A stretch of 64,000 bases of DNA from JAJYVT01 sp027339205 (GTDB lineage Bacteria; Actinomycetota; Acidimicrobiia; Acidimicrobiales; RAAP-2), in the NCBI GenBank assembly GCA_027339205.1, contig DAHWOV010000022.1:1-64000 (forward strand). The letters are read 5' to 3'. The translations under genes were made by a program, and so were the position numbers. Positions 23,340 to 30,750 of the stretch are shown one piece after another (within the stretch, counting starts at the first letter, position 1; each line of letters begins with the position of its first letter). The notes beneath the pieces were generated by a model that searched no databases, was not told where the DNA came from, and saw only the letters and a list, made by a program, of their open reading frames with translations.

Positions 23340-24521
23340 GTGAGCGTCGGCCCTTCCCCAGACCCGACAGCCGGGGCAACGGGAGGCGGCGGCGAGCCGG
23401 GCGCAGCCCTTCGACACGGTCGTTGGCACCCCGAGACCCTGGCGGTCGCGGCTGGAAGGGACCTGTCGCCGGGTGCCCCGCTCAACGTCCCCCCGGTGCT
23501 CGCGTCGACCTTTCGCGACGGCACCTCCGCGCGCTACGGGCGGTGGGGGAACCCCACCTGGGAGGCGCTCGAGGCAGCGCTCGACGCGCTCGAAGGCGGC
23601 CGGTCGGTCTCCTTTGCGAGCGGGCAGGCAGCCATCGCCGCCGTGCTCGACACGCTTGGTCCCGGCGCGCTCGTCGTGCACCCGACGGCTTCCTACGCAG
23701 GGACGCGCGAGCTCCTCGGGTTGCTCGCCGATGCCGGCCGGGTGCAGCTGCGACCGGTGGACATCACCGACACGGACGCCGTGCTCGACGCACTGCCGGG
23801 CGCGGCGATGGTGTGGGTCGAGTCGCCGACGAACCCGCTCCTCGGGATCGCCGAGGTGCCGCGGATCGTGGCGGCCGCCGGTGCCGAGGGCGTGGTGAGC
23901 GTCGTGGACAACACCTTCGCGACGCCGATCGCGCAGCAGCCCATCGCGTGGGGGGCCGACCTGGTGGTCCACTCCGCGACGAAGTACATCGGAGGGCACT
24001 CGGACCTCCTTCTCGGCGCGGTCGTGGCGGGGAGCGACGCGCAGCGAGAGCGGCTCCGCCGCCATCGCACTCTCCACGGAAGCGTTCCGGGCACCGTCGA
24101 AGCGTTCCTCGCCTTGCGCGGCCTGCGAACGCTGCCGCTCCGCTTCGCCCGCCAGCAGGAGAGCGCAGCCCTGCTCGCCGGGAGGCTGCAGGCGTATCCT
24201 GCGGTGCGCGCCGTGCGGTACCCGGGCCTGCCGGGAGATCCCTACCACGACCGCGCGGCGGCGCAGATGCGCGGTTTCGGGGCCGTGGTCTCCTTCGAGC
24301 TGCCTTCCGCCGCGGCCGCCGACGCGCTCGTGGGTGCGCTCGAGCTTGCCGTGCCGACCACGAGCCTCGGCGGCGTCGAGACGACGATCGAGCGGAGGAG
24401 CCGGTGGCCGGGAGAAGAGCGCATCCCTCCCGGACTGCTGCGGCTCAGCGTCGGGCTCGAGCACCCCGAGGACCTGTGGACGGACCTGTCGAAGGGGCTC
24501 GAGGCGGCAGCCCCAGGCTGA
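23340..24521 (+). CDS. Cys/Met metabolism PLP enzyme (cystathionine gamma-synthase/lyase type)
   Basis: 393 aa. RHGRWHPETLAVAAGRDLSP opens the core. SFASGQAAIAAVL, VWVESPTNPLLGIAEVP, VVDNTFATP and the PLP-lysine segment VVHSATKYIGGHSDLLLGAV are the family signatures, and SVGLEHPEDLWTDL closes it. It interconverts cysteine and homocysteine intermediates; beta- versus gamma-elimination versus synthase cannot be told apart here. The GTG start is 12 nt after TATGAC, and the first ~25 residues are low-complexity Pro/Gly/Thr. Confidence 0.88.
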   Translation: MSVGPSPDPTAGATGGGGEPGAALRHGRWHPETLAVAAGRDLSPGAPLNVPPVLASTFRDGTSARYGRWGNPTWEALEAALDALEGGRSVSFASGQAAIAAVLDTLGPGALVVHPTASYAGTRELLGLLADAGRVQLRPVDITDTDAVLDALPGAAMVWVESPTNPLLGIAEVPRIVAAAGAEGVVSVVDNTFATPIAQQPIAWGADLVVHSATKYIGGHSDLLLGAVVAGSDAQRERLRRHRTLHGSVPGTVEAFLALRGLRTLPLRFARQQESAALLAGRLQAYPAVRAVRYPGLPGDPYHDRAAAQMRGFGAVVSFELPSAAAADALVGALELAVPTTSLGGVETTIERRSRWPGEERIPPGLLRLSVGLEHPEDLWTDLSKGLEAAAPG

Positions 24522-24594
24522 GCGCACAGGGCCCCGACAAGCGGGACGTGCAGGCCCCGGCGCCGCCCAGTGTCGGTCGCGCGCACCCGTTCGC

Positions 24595-24600
24595 TACCGT
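24595..24600 (+). promoter_or_regulatory. -10 hexamer TACCGT before the ComF-like gene
   Basis: Ends 8 nt before GTG 24609. Confidence 0.5.
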
Positions 24601-24608
24601 GCGCGCCC

Positions 24609-25250
24609 GTGGACGCGCTCACGAGGCCGACGCGTGAGCCCCCGTGCAGGGTCTGCGGAGGCCGGGCCAAACCGGGCTACTCCATGTGCAAGTCGTGCCA
24701 CGAGGTCTCGATGATCCTCGGTCGTCCGCCGGTCCCGGTCACCCCGGTCGCCGTGGTCAGCAGGCCGAGCCCCTTGTACCGGGCGCTGCGGCAGTACAAG
24801 TCCGGCGAACGCACCGTCGCCGCACGGCAGCAGGCGCGTCTCGGTGCACTGCTGGAGACCTTCTTCGGGCGGCACCGCCGTTGCATCGCGCCGGACGGGC
24901 TCGACCTGGCCGTGGTCGTGCCTTCCGGACAAGGGGGGCGGCCGCCGCCGCATCCTCTCGCGTGCGTGGTCGCAGCCACGAGGACCCTGCCACCTCTGCT
25001 CGACGCGCTCGGCTCGGGAGAGGTGCCGATCACCCATCGCCGTCCGTCCCTGCGGGGCTACCGCGTTTGGGTCGACGTCAGCGGAGCCCGCGTGCTGCTG
25101 GTCGACGACGTCTACACGAGCGGTGCCCACCTCCAGTCAGCCGCGGCGGCCCTCACCGAGGCAGGGGCGGGCGAGGTCCGCGCCTTGGTGCTCGGGAGGT
25201 ACGTGCGGCACCCGACCCCCCGGCCGAGCTGCCTGCACTGCCGACGGTGA
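24609..25250 (+). CDS. ComF-like zinc-finger phosphoribosyltransferase-domain protein
   Basis: 213 aa. The N-terminus holds a CxxC...CxxC finger (PCRVCGGRAKPGYSMCKSCHE, residues ~13-33). The C-terminal half has the PRPP-binding loop ARVLLVDDVYTSGAHLQSA. This is the ComF/GntX architecture, linked in other bacteria to DNA uptake but mostly of unknown activity. A second Cys pair ends the protein (SCLHC). The hexamer-defined GTG start agrees with the beginning of the finger. Confidence 0.8.
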   Translation: MDALTRPTREPPCRVCGGRAKPGYSMCKSCHEVSMILGRPPVPVTPVAVVSRPSPLYRALRQYKSGERTVAARQQARLGALLETFFGRHRRCIAPDGLDLAVVVPSGQGGRPPPHPLACVVAATRTLPPLLDALGSGEVPITHRRPSLRGYRVWVDVSGARVLLVDDVYTSGAHLQSAAAALTEAGAGEVRALVLGRYVRHPTPRPSCLHCRR

Positions 25251-25411
25251 GCCCGGAGGGCGACGGGCGGTGAGCCCGGGGAGAACCGGCGAATGGGCCC
25301 GGCGGTGGGCCTATCGCCACGCCAGCTCGGCGGCGAGCCCGAGCCGAAGAGGTTGGTGCCGGCCCCCCGGGGGATGGGGATGGGGAAGGGGGGCCGACAC
25401 CTCACAGACCG

Positions 25412-25573
25412 TTACAGAAACCCCCGCTTATGGAGCACAGGGAACCACACGGTCCGCGACTTCAGGGTGATGACCTCTGTGCAGGCGTCGCAGACATCCG
25501 TCTGCGAACGGAGGCTGCCGCGTGAAGCCCGCAACGCCTCGATGGCGGTCTCGCCGCCGGCTACGGTCTCCAT
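25412..25573 (-). CDS. Small CxxC protein, 53 aa
   Basis: Starts METVAGGETAIEALRAS and ends VWFPVLHKRGFL, with a central TDVCDACTEVI carrying one CxxC pair. Evidence for reality: a strong GGGGGAGG 4-5 nt before the ATG (25571-25573), and a TATGCT -10 about 49 nt upstream giving a leader of normal length. The helix-then-CxxC layout resembles half a zinc ribbon and might dimerise around one metal. I do not recognise the family. It lies between the convergent ComF-like gene and the LOG-like gene. Confidence 0.6.
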   Translation of the reverse strand: METVAGGETAIEALRASRGSLRSQTDVCDACTEVITLKSRTVWFPVLHKRGFL

Positions 25574-25621
25574 GCCACCTCCCCCTCTTTCTCACCCACG
25601 AGGCACACCCGAGATGCACCG

Positions 25622-25627
25622 AGCATA
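25622..25627 (-). promoter_or_regulatory. -10 TATGCT for the 53-aa gene
   Basis: TATGCT on the minus strand, 48 nt before the ATG. The leader between contains the GGGGGAGG ribosome site. Confidence 0.4.
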
Positions 25628-25674
25628 GCACGACGTCGCCGAGGCCGTGCCGGGACCGTTCGACCTCCCCCCTC

Positions 25675-26181
25675 TCAAGCGCCAGGCCGGCCGCGAGGGG
25701 CACCCGCACGCTGCGCGAGTCCCACGGCGAGCTCGACGGCCCGTGCCGGGTCGCTCGCGCGCTGGACCCCCGGGTCCGGCGCCGCGCCCGCATGCCGCCG
25801 GAGCTCCCAGGTGGCGAGCCCGATCACCGGGCGCCCGAGCTTGAGCGCGAGCGCGATCTCCGACAGCGTCCCGTACTCCCCTCCGACGGCGACCAGGACG
25901 TCCGCGGCCCGAGCCAGGAGGACGTTGCGCCCCTCGCCGAGCCCGGTCGGCACCGCGACGGTCACCCACGGGTTGGCTTCTGCGCGGCTCTCCCCGGGCA
26001 GCAGGCCGACCGTCGTGCCTCCGGCAGACTGCGCACCCCGGCACGCGGCCTCCATCACCCCGGTAAGCCCCCCGGTCACCACCAGGGCGCCCGCCTCGGC
26101 GAGCCGCCGCCCCAGCTCCTCGGCGAGGCGCTCCTCCTCCGTAGAGCAGCACCCTGACCCGACGACCGCGACCGTGATCAC
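25675..26181 (-). CDS. TIGR00725/LOG-like nucleotide-binding protein
   Basis: 168 aa Rossmann protein. TVAVVGSGCCSTEEERLAEE, the LVVTGGLTGVMEAACRGAQ loop and VAVGGEYGTLSEIALALKLG correspond to the PGGxGTxxE-type motif of LOG/MoCo-carrier-like proteins, here as GGEYGTLSE. Family members include cytokinin-type nucleotide 5'-monophosphate phosphoribohydrolases and molybdenum cofactor carriers; the activity here is unassigned. The GTG start overlaps the stop of the acyltransferase gene (GTGA, 26178-26181). Confidence 0.8.
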   Translation of the reverse strand: MITVAVVGSGCCSTEEERLAEELGRRLAEAGALVVTGGLTGVMEAACRGAQSAGGTTVGLLPGESRAEANPWVTVAVPTGLGEGRNVLLARAADVLVAVGGEYGTLSEIALALKLGRPVIGLATWELRRHAGAAPDPGVQRASDPARAVELAVGLAQRAGAPRGRPGA

Positions 26182-26855
26182 CGAGACCCGGCCGTAGGTG
26201 CGAGCTTCTCGTCCACGTCCACCCATCCGGTCCCGGGGTACCACCGGCGTACCACCCGTGCGGGCACCCCAGCCACCACGCAGTGGTCCGGCACCTGCCC
26301 ACGCACGACCGCGCCCGCCGCCACCACCACGTTCCGGCCGATCTGCGCGCCCGGGAGCACCACCGCGTGCGCACCCAGCCAGCTCCCTGCACCGATGGAG
26401 ACCCCCGCGTCGACGGGCCGCTGCCCGCCGATCGGCTGGTCGGGATCCTCGTAGCCGTGGTTCTGGTCGGTGACGTACACGTAGGGCCCGGTCTGGACGT
26501 CGTCGCCCACGGCGATCGACCAGTGGCCGACGATGTGGCTGCCGCGCCCGATCACGCAACGGTCGCCGATGCGGACGACCGGCGAGGTGAGCAGGGCCTG
26601 ACCGGGCGCCATCCCGGCGGTGAGCGTCACGTAGGGGCCGATCATCGTGCCTGCGCCGATCTCGACGTAGTGCTCGTTGAGCAGCGTGCCAGGCGGGAAC
26701 GCGAGCAGGCTGCCCTCGCCGAACGCAGCGAACCTGGCGGCGCGCGGATCGCCGGGGCCGACCGCCGCGCCGAACGAGGCCCACTCCCAGCTCCGCCGGA
26801 GGCCTTCGGCCGCCGCACGCTGCAGCAGAGCGCGAGCACGGTCCGTCCAGGCCAT
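26178..26855 (-). CDS. Hexapeptide-repeat (left-handed beta-helix) acyltransferase
   Basis: 225 aa. From residue ~60 onward runs the imperfect [LIV]GxxxX hexapeptide pattern (VEIGAGTMIGPYVTLTAG, VRIGDRCVIGRGSHIVGHWS, VSIGAGSWLGAHAVVLPGAQIG). The likely catalytic His is in VTDQNHGYEDP. Such enzymes O- or N-acetylate sugars and antibiotics at the trimer interface. It is the first gene of a two-gene operon with the LOG-like gene; substrate unknown. Confidence 0.85.
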   Translation of the reverse strand: MAWTDRARALLQRAAAEGLRRSWEWASFGAAVGPGDPRAARFAAFGEGSLLAFPPGTLLNEHYVEIGAGTMIGPYVTLTAGMAPGQALLTSPVVRIGDRCVIGRGSHIVGHWSIAVGDDVQTGPYVYVTDQNHGYEDPDQPIGGQRPVDAGVSIGAGSWLGAHAVVLPGAQIGRNVVVAAGAVVRGQVPDHCVVAGVPARVVRRWYPGTGWVDVDEKLAPTAGSR

Positions 26856-26864
26856 CCGCTCCGC

Positions 26865-26870
26865 ACGCTA
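26865..26870 (-). promoter_or_regulatory. -10 hexamer TAGCGT before the acyltransferase gene
   Basis: Ends 9 nt before the ATG at 26855. Confidence 0.5.
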
Positions 26871-26926
26871 CACGGCGCCCGGCCCATCCCCCCGTTTCGC
26901 GAGCCGCCCGCCCACAATGTGTCGGT

Positions 26927-28114
26927 ATGCGCCGCGCCCACCTTCCTCCGCCGCTCTGGAAGACTCCCAGGCCCATGGGCAGAGGGGGACGACGGCGGCG
27001 CTGGCGCGCCGCGGGTGCCGGAGGCGACGGCGCGCGCCCATCGCGACGGCGACCGCTCCTTGGCCTCCGCGCGTCGCTCGCACTGATCGGTGCGGGGTGC
27101 CTTCTCACCGCCTGCGCCTCGACCGGTCCGAGTGCCACGAAGCGAACCACGCCGTCGTCGGACCCTCCGCCGACGCAGACGTCGCACCCCTTGAGCGCGG
27201 CGCCGAGCGGGCCGGACTGCCCGCTCACGGGCATGCCGGCACCCGGCGGCGTCATCCCAGCGCGCTCGGCGCTCGCCGTGAAGGTGGACAACTACCCGAC
27301 AGCGCGGCCGCAGACGGGGCTCACAGCCGCAGACATCGTGTTCGAGGAGCCGGTGGAAGGCGGGATCACGCGCTACGTCGCGGTCTTCCAGTGCCACGGC
27401 ACCGCGACGGTGGGGCCCGTCCGCTCGGCGCGCAACATCGACATCGGGATCCTCGGGGAGTTCGGGAACCCCCTCCTCGTCCATGTCGGCGGGATCCAAC
27501 CGGTCATCGACAACATCCTCGCCTCCCCGATCGACGACTTCGAGCTCGGCGACTACACGACATCGGTCGTCCAGCATCCTGTGGGCCGGGTCGCCCCGTA
27601 CGACACCTACACCTCGACCACAGCGGTGTGGCAGCTGCGGCCGACAGCCAACCGTGCGCCGCGACCTGTGTTCGCATATTCGAAGAAGGTCCCCGCAGGA
27701 ACGCCGGTCAGCTCCGTCTCGATCCCGTTCTCGAGCTACTCGCCGGTGGTCTGGAGGTACGACGCCGCAACGGGCAAGTTCCTCCGCTTCTACGGCACAT
27801 CGGCCGACGTGCTCTCCAACGGCGTGCAGAACAGCGCGTCGAACGTGGTCGTCCAGTTCGTGAACGTCTTCTACGGGCCCTGGGTCGAGAACTCTGAAGG
27901 CGGGCTCGAGGTCCAGGCGAACCTGGCGACAAACGCGAGCGGCAAGGCGATCGTCTTCCGCAACGGAGTGGAGATCCCCGGTCGGTGGTCGCGCGCCTCG
28001 CTGGCCCAGCCGACGAGCTTCACGACGGCAGCCGGTCAGCCGATCACGATGCAGCCCGGCGACACGTGGGTCGAGCTGGTGCCGACAACCGTGAGCGTCA
28101 CCACGACGCGGTAG
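26927..28114 (+). CDS. DUF3048 lipoprotein (YerB-like)
   Basis: 395 aa. After a basic N-terminus (R/G-rich, residues 1-45) a hydrophobic stretch ends in the lipobox LLTACAS, so Cys ~64 would be lipidated and the protein anchored outside the membrane. The two DUF3048 domains follow: LAVKVDNYPTARPQTGL, ADIVFEEPVEGGITRYVAVF, GPVRSARNIDI, then VVQFVNVFYG and the C-terminal ITMQPGDTWVELVP. The family function is unknown. A start at 26975 would give a more usual signal-peptide length. It is convergent with recA, one base apart. Confidence 0.85.
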   Translation: MRRAHLPPPLWKTPRPMGRGGRRRRWRAAGAGGDGARPSRRRPLLGLRASLALIGAGCLLTACASTGPSATKRTTPSSDPPPTQTSHPLSAAPSGPDCPLTGMPAPGGVIPARSALAVKVDNYPTARPQTGLTAADIVFEEPVEGGITRYVAVFQCHGTATVGPVRSARNIDIGILGEFGNPLLVHVGGIQPVIDNILASPIDDFELGDYTTSVVQHPVGRVAPYDTYTSTTAVWQLRPTANRAPRPVFAYSKKVPAGTPVSSVSIPFSSYSPVVWRYDAATGKFLRFYGTSADVLSNGVQNSASNVVVQFVNVFYGPWVENSEGGLEVQANLATNASGKAIVFRNGVEIPGRWSRASLAQPTSFTTAAGQPITMQPGDTWVELVPTTVSVTTTR

Positions 28115-28115
28115 C

Positions 28116-29165
28116 TCACTCCACGGTGATCGGGAGGTCGTCGGGATCGACCTCGATCGTCCCCTTGCCCGTGTCCTTCGGCGCCAGCTGCTGGCGGACA
28201 CGGTCGTCGATCTCCGCCATGAGCTGGGGGCTCTCCCGCAGGAAGGTCTTCACGTTCTCGCGGCCCTGGCCGAGCTGCTCCCCTTCGTAGGTGAACCACG
28301 CACCGGACTTCTTGACCAGGCCGAGGTCCACTGCGACGTCGAGGAGCGATCCCTCTCGGCTGATGCCGGTTCCGAACATGATGTCGAACTCGGCCTGGCG
28401 GAACGGCGCGCTCACCTTATTCTTCACGACCTTCACCCGGGTCCGGTTGCCGATGACGTCCGCGCCGTCCTTGATCGACTCGGTGCGGCGGATGTCCAGC
28501 CGGACCGACGCGTAGAACTTGAGCGCGCGCCCCCCCGGGGTGACCTCCGGCGAGCCGTAGAGGACGCCGATCTTCTCGCGGAGCTGGTTGATGAAGACCG
28601 CGATCGTGTTGGACTTGTTGAGCGTCCCTGCCAGCTTGCGGAGGGCTTGGGACATGAGCCGCGCCTGGAGTCCGACGTGGCTGTCGCCCATCTCCCCTTC
28701 GATCTCCGCCCGCGGGGTGAGCGCGGCCACCGAGTCGATCACGATGACGTCGATCGCGCCGGAGCGGATGAGCATGTCGGCGATCTCGAGCGCCTGCTCC
28801 CCGGTGTCCGGCTGGGAGATGAGGAGGTCGTCCACGTTCACGCCGATGGCCCGGGCGTAGGCGGGATCCATCGCGTGCTCGGCGTCGATGTACGCGCAGA
28901 TCCCCCCGTTGCGCTGTGCCTCCGCGACGACGTGCATCGCCAAGGTGCTCTTCCCGCTCGACTCGGGACCGAAGAGCTCCACGATCCGGCCGCGCGGGAG
29001 CCCGCCGATGCCGAGAGCGAGGTCGAGGGAGAGGGCCCCGGTCGGAATGGCTTCGATGCCCATGTCGACGTGCTCGCCCATCCGCATGACCGAGCCCTTC
29101 CCGAACTGCTTCTCGATCTGGCCGAGGGCCGTCGCGAGTGCCTTGTCGCGGTCATCCACTGTCAT
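28116..29165 (-). CDS. recA: Recombinase A
   Basis: 349 aa, full length. Walker A is GPESSGKSTL and the remaining RecA motifs are canonical (DAEHAMDPAYARAIGV, VIVIDSVAALTPRAEIEGEMGD, NTIAVFINQLREKIGV). It catalyses strand exchange and stimulates LexA autocleavage. AAGGAG (29177-29182) precedes the ATG, and the ~60-nt leader runs from a TAAGGT -10 that adjoins a LexA box, so SOS induction is expected. No recX is seen directly downstream; the DUF3048 gene converges there. Confidence 0.98.
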   Translation of the reverse strand: MTVDDRDKALATALGQIEKQFGKGSVMRMGEHVDMGIEAIPTGALSLDLALGIGGLPRGRIVELFGPESSGKSTLAMHVVAEAQRNGGICAYIDAEHAMDPAYARAIGVNVDDLLISQPDTGEQALEIADMLIRSGAIDVIVIDSVAALTPRAEIEGEMGDSHVGLQARLMSQALRKLAGTLNKSNTIAVFINQLREKIGVLYGSPEVTPGGRALKFYASVRLDIRRTESIKDGADVIGNRTRVKVVKNKVSAPFRQAEFDIMFGTGISREGSLLDVAVDLGLVKKSGAWFTYEGEQLGQGRENVKTFLRESPQLMAEIDDRVRQQLAPKDTGKGTIEVDPDDLPITVE

Positions 29166-29232
29166 CGCTGTGTCGTCTCCTTGTCATGACGTCCGGTCTG
29201 CGGTCGGCGACTGTACGGAAGGGTTGTCACAG

Positions 29233-29238
29233 ACCTTA
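29233..29238 (-). promoter_or_regulatory. recA -10 hexamer TAAGGT
   Basis: On the minus strand it directly follows the LexA box, so bound LexA would cover the polymerase site. Confidence 0.65.
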
Positions 29239-29241
29239 GTT

Positions 29242-29257
29242 GCGAACGCGTGTTCGA
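29242..29257 (-). promoter_or_regulatory. LexA (SOS) box upstream of recA
   Basis: TCGAACACGCGTTCGC matches the actinobacterial TCGAACNNNNGTTCGA operator at 11 of 12 defined positions. It is the only such box noticed in the window. Confidence 0.85.
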
Positions 29258-29299
29258 TGTGGGATACAGGGAGCCTGCCCGCCCGACGCCGTCCATGTG

Positions 29300-29917
29300 T
29301 CACGACCCAACGGTCGCGGTGACGAGCGTCGTGTACCGGGCCCCCGACGAGTCCAGCTCCGTCCGGACGAGGCTCAGCTCCCCAACCTGCCAGCGCGCCG
29401 CGAGCGGGACCCCGGAGAGCGAAGGAGGCACCGCGCGCCGCCCCCGGGCCCGCGCGAGGGTGAGATGCCCGCGGAAGGGGGCGTCAAGACCCGCGTCCGG
29501 AAGGACGCCACCGAGCGCCCTGCGCACCCGGTCTGCCATCTCGTCCAATCCGTGGACGGGCAGGCAGAGCACGCGGCGGCCGAGCCGCTCGGTCATGGGA
29601 CCGAGGCGCGCCTCGGGTGCGGGGACGCCATGACCCGCGGCCTTTACGAGGGCGCTCCCGACCTCGGTCACCCCGGACAGCACGACGTTGCCGAGGAAGG
29701 CGAGGGTCACGTGCCATTGGTCGGGCCGCGTCCAGCGGAGTGCGTCGAGCGACGGACGCTCGAGGGACGCAAGGACGGCCACCACATCGGGTGGCGGCCA
29801 CACGCCGACGAAGAGGCGGGCCGTCGGCTCGGGCGGCCCGGCCTCCGCCGCGGCAGGGCACCCGACGGCGGCGTGGCCGACGGCGGCGTGCTCGACGGCG
29901 TCGTCGTGCCCGGCCAT
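29300..29917 (-). CDS. thpR: RNA 2',3'-cyclic phosphodiesterase (LigT/ThpR family)
   Basis: 205 aa 2H-phosphoesterase with the two catalytic HxTx motifs: WHVTLAFLG near residue 68 and GHLTLARAR near residue 150. ARLFVGVWPPPDVV begins the fold at residue ~33. The first 32 residues include an Ala/Val/Gly/His repeat (EHAAVGHAAVG). The gene begins 11 nt after higA ends and is probably in the same transcript. It precedes recA by 134 nt. Confidence 0.88.
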   Translation of the reverse strand: MAGHDDAVEHAAVGHAAVGCPAAAEAGPPEPTARLFVGVWPPPDVVAVLASLERPSLDALRWTRPDQWHVTLAFLGNVVLSGVTEVGSALVKAAGHGVPAPEARLGPMTERLGRRVLCLPVHGLDEMADRVRRALGGVLPDAGLDAPFRGHLTLARARGRRAVPPSLSGVPLAARWQVGELSLVRTELDSSGARYTTLVTATVGS

Positions 29918-29928
29918 GGCGGGGCCTC

Positions 29929-30276
29929 CTACGGCTCTGCGGGCGCAGAGGCGGCCGGCGGAGGAAGCTGGGGCGCGCCGAGGACGAAGTCGCGGCCTCC
30001 CGCCGTGACGGTCACCTGGGCACCCACCGCCCGGGCGAGGCGGTCGACGAATGCGAAGGAGAGTGAGGGGTCTCCCTCCTCCGCGCGCAGGACCTCCTCC
30101 TCGTCGACCTCCATGCGCGCGGCGAGTCCCGGCACGTCGAGGTGCGCGGTGACACGCAGGCCGTGCACCAGCGTGCCCAGCTCCTCGGCGAGCGCGGCCT
30201 CGGCGTAGGCCAGCGCATAGGCGTCGGCGTCCTCGGGAGGGAACCTGCGTCTCAGATCGCTCAACTCGACCGTCAT
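29929..30276 (-). CDS. higA: XRE-type antitoxin of a HigBA module
   Basis: 115 aa. Residues ~35-85 form a lambda-repressor-like HTH (LGTLVHGLRVTAHLDVPGLA, ARMEVDEEEVLRAEEGDPSL). The ATG overlaps the toxin stop as ATGA (30273-30276), the usual toxin-first HigBA order. It is expected to neutralise the upstream RelE-fold toxin and repress the operon. No operator repeat was identified. Confidence 0.82.
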   Translation of the reverse strand: MTVELSDLRRRFPPEDADAYALAYAEAALAEELGTLVHGLRVTAHLDVPGLAARMEVDEEEVLRAEEGDPSLSFAFVDRLARAVGAQVTVTAGGRDFVLGAPQLPPPAASAPAEP

Positions 30277-30620
30277 CGGCTCCGCTCCAACGTGGCCTCG
30301 AGCGACCGCGTGCGTGCAAGCACTCGCTGGGCACGCGCCACCTCGTGGCGCTCGCGGTCGCGCTGCTTGCGAAACGTCGTGAGCGCCGTCACCTCCCTCT
30401 CCTCGCCGAACGCGTACGTGATGCGCCTCGGCACCCCCTGGCACCAGAAGCGAAGCTCGTGCAACCCGTCCCCGAGCGCGCGGGCCCGGGGCATCCGCAA
30501 CGCCGGGCCTGTCGACGCGAGTCGGTCCAACGCGCGGTCCGCGAACGCCCGGTCCCGCGCGCCGAGCCGCACGTACCACCTCGCCACCTCGTCCGAGAGC
30601 CGGACGTCCCACTGGCCCAC
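30273..30620 (-). CDS. higB: HigB/RelE-type toxin (phage Gp49-like)
   Basis: 115 aa RelE-superfamily mRNA interferase: VRLSDEVARWYVRLGARDRA, then LRMPRARALGDGLHELRFWC, RRITYAFGEEREVTALTTFRKQ. These are the conserved E-L-R and basic-strand features of Gp49-like HigB. The C-terminal helix is Arg/Glu-rich. The start is GTG at 30620 with a GGGAGG about 25 nt upstream, rather distant. A 130-nt gap separates it from cinA, in which I see no other gene. Confidence 0.85.
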   Translation of the reverse strand: MGQWDVRLSDEVARWYVRLGARDRAFADRALDRLASTGPALRMPRARALGDGLHELRFWCQGVPRRITYAFGEEREVTALTTFRKQRDRERHEVARAQRVLARTRSLEATLERSR

Positions 30621-30750
30621 GACCTGAACGGTCGGGTGTGCCTCCCGTCTCGGGCGTGCGTCTCGGATTGCGCCCTGGCCAGCGGAAGGACCGGTGCGGT
30701 CAGGGGGCGCTGACGAAGCGGGCCGGCAGGGCGACCGGTGGAGGTGGCGC

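Noticed and set aside
23323..23343. Six-codon ORF MTRLGR whose TGA overlaps the GTG of the Cys/Met-metabolism gene
   Set aside because: Its ATG lies inside the likely -10 (TATGAC), so it would not be transcribed; the overlap is probably chance.
25251..25411. Possible structured RNA in the G-rich stretch after the ComF-like gene
   Set aside because: It has G-runs but no recognisable RNA-family pattern or convincing hairpin; it is left unannotated.
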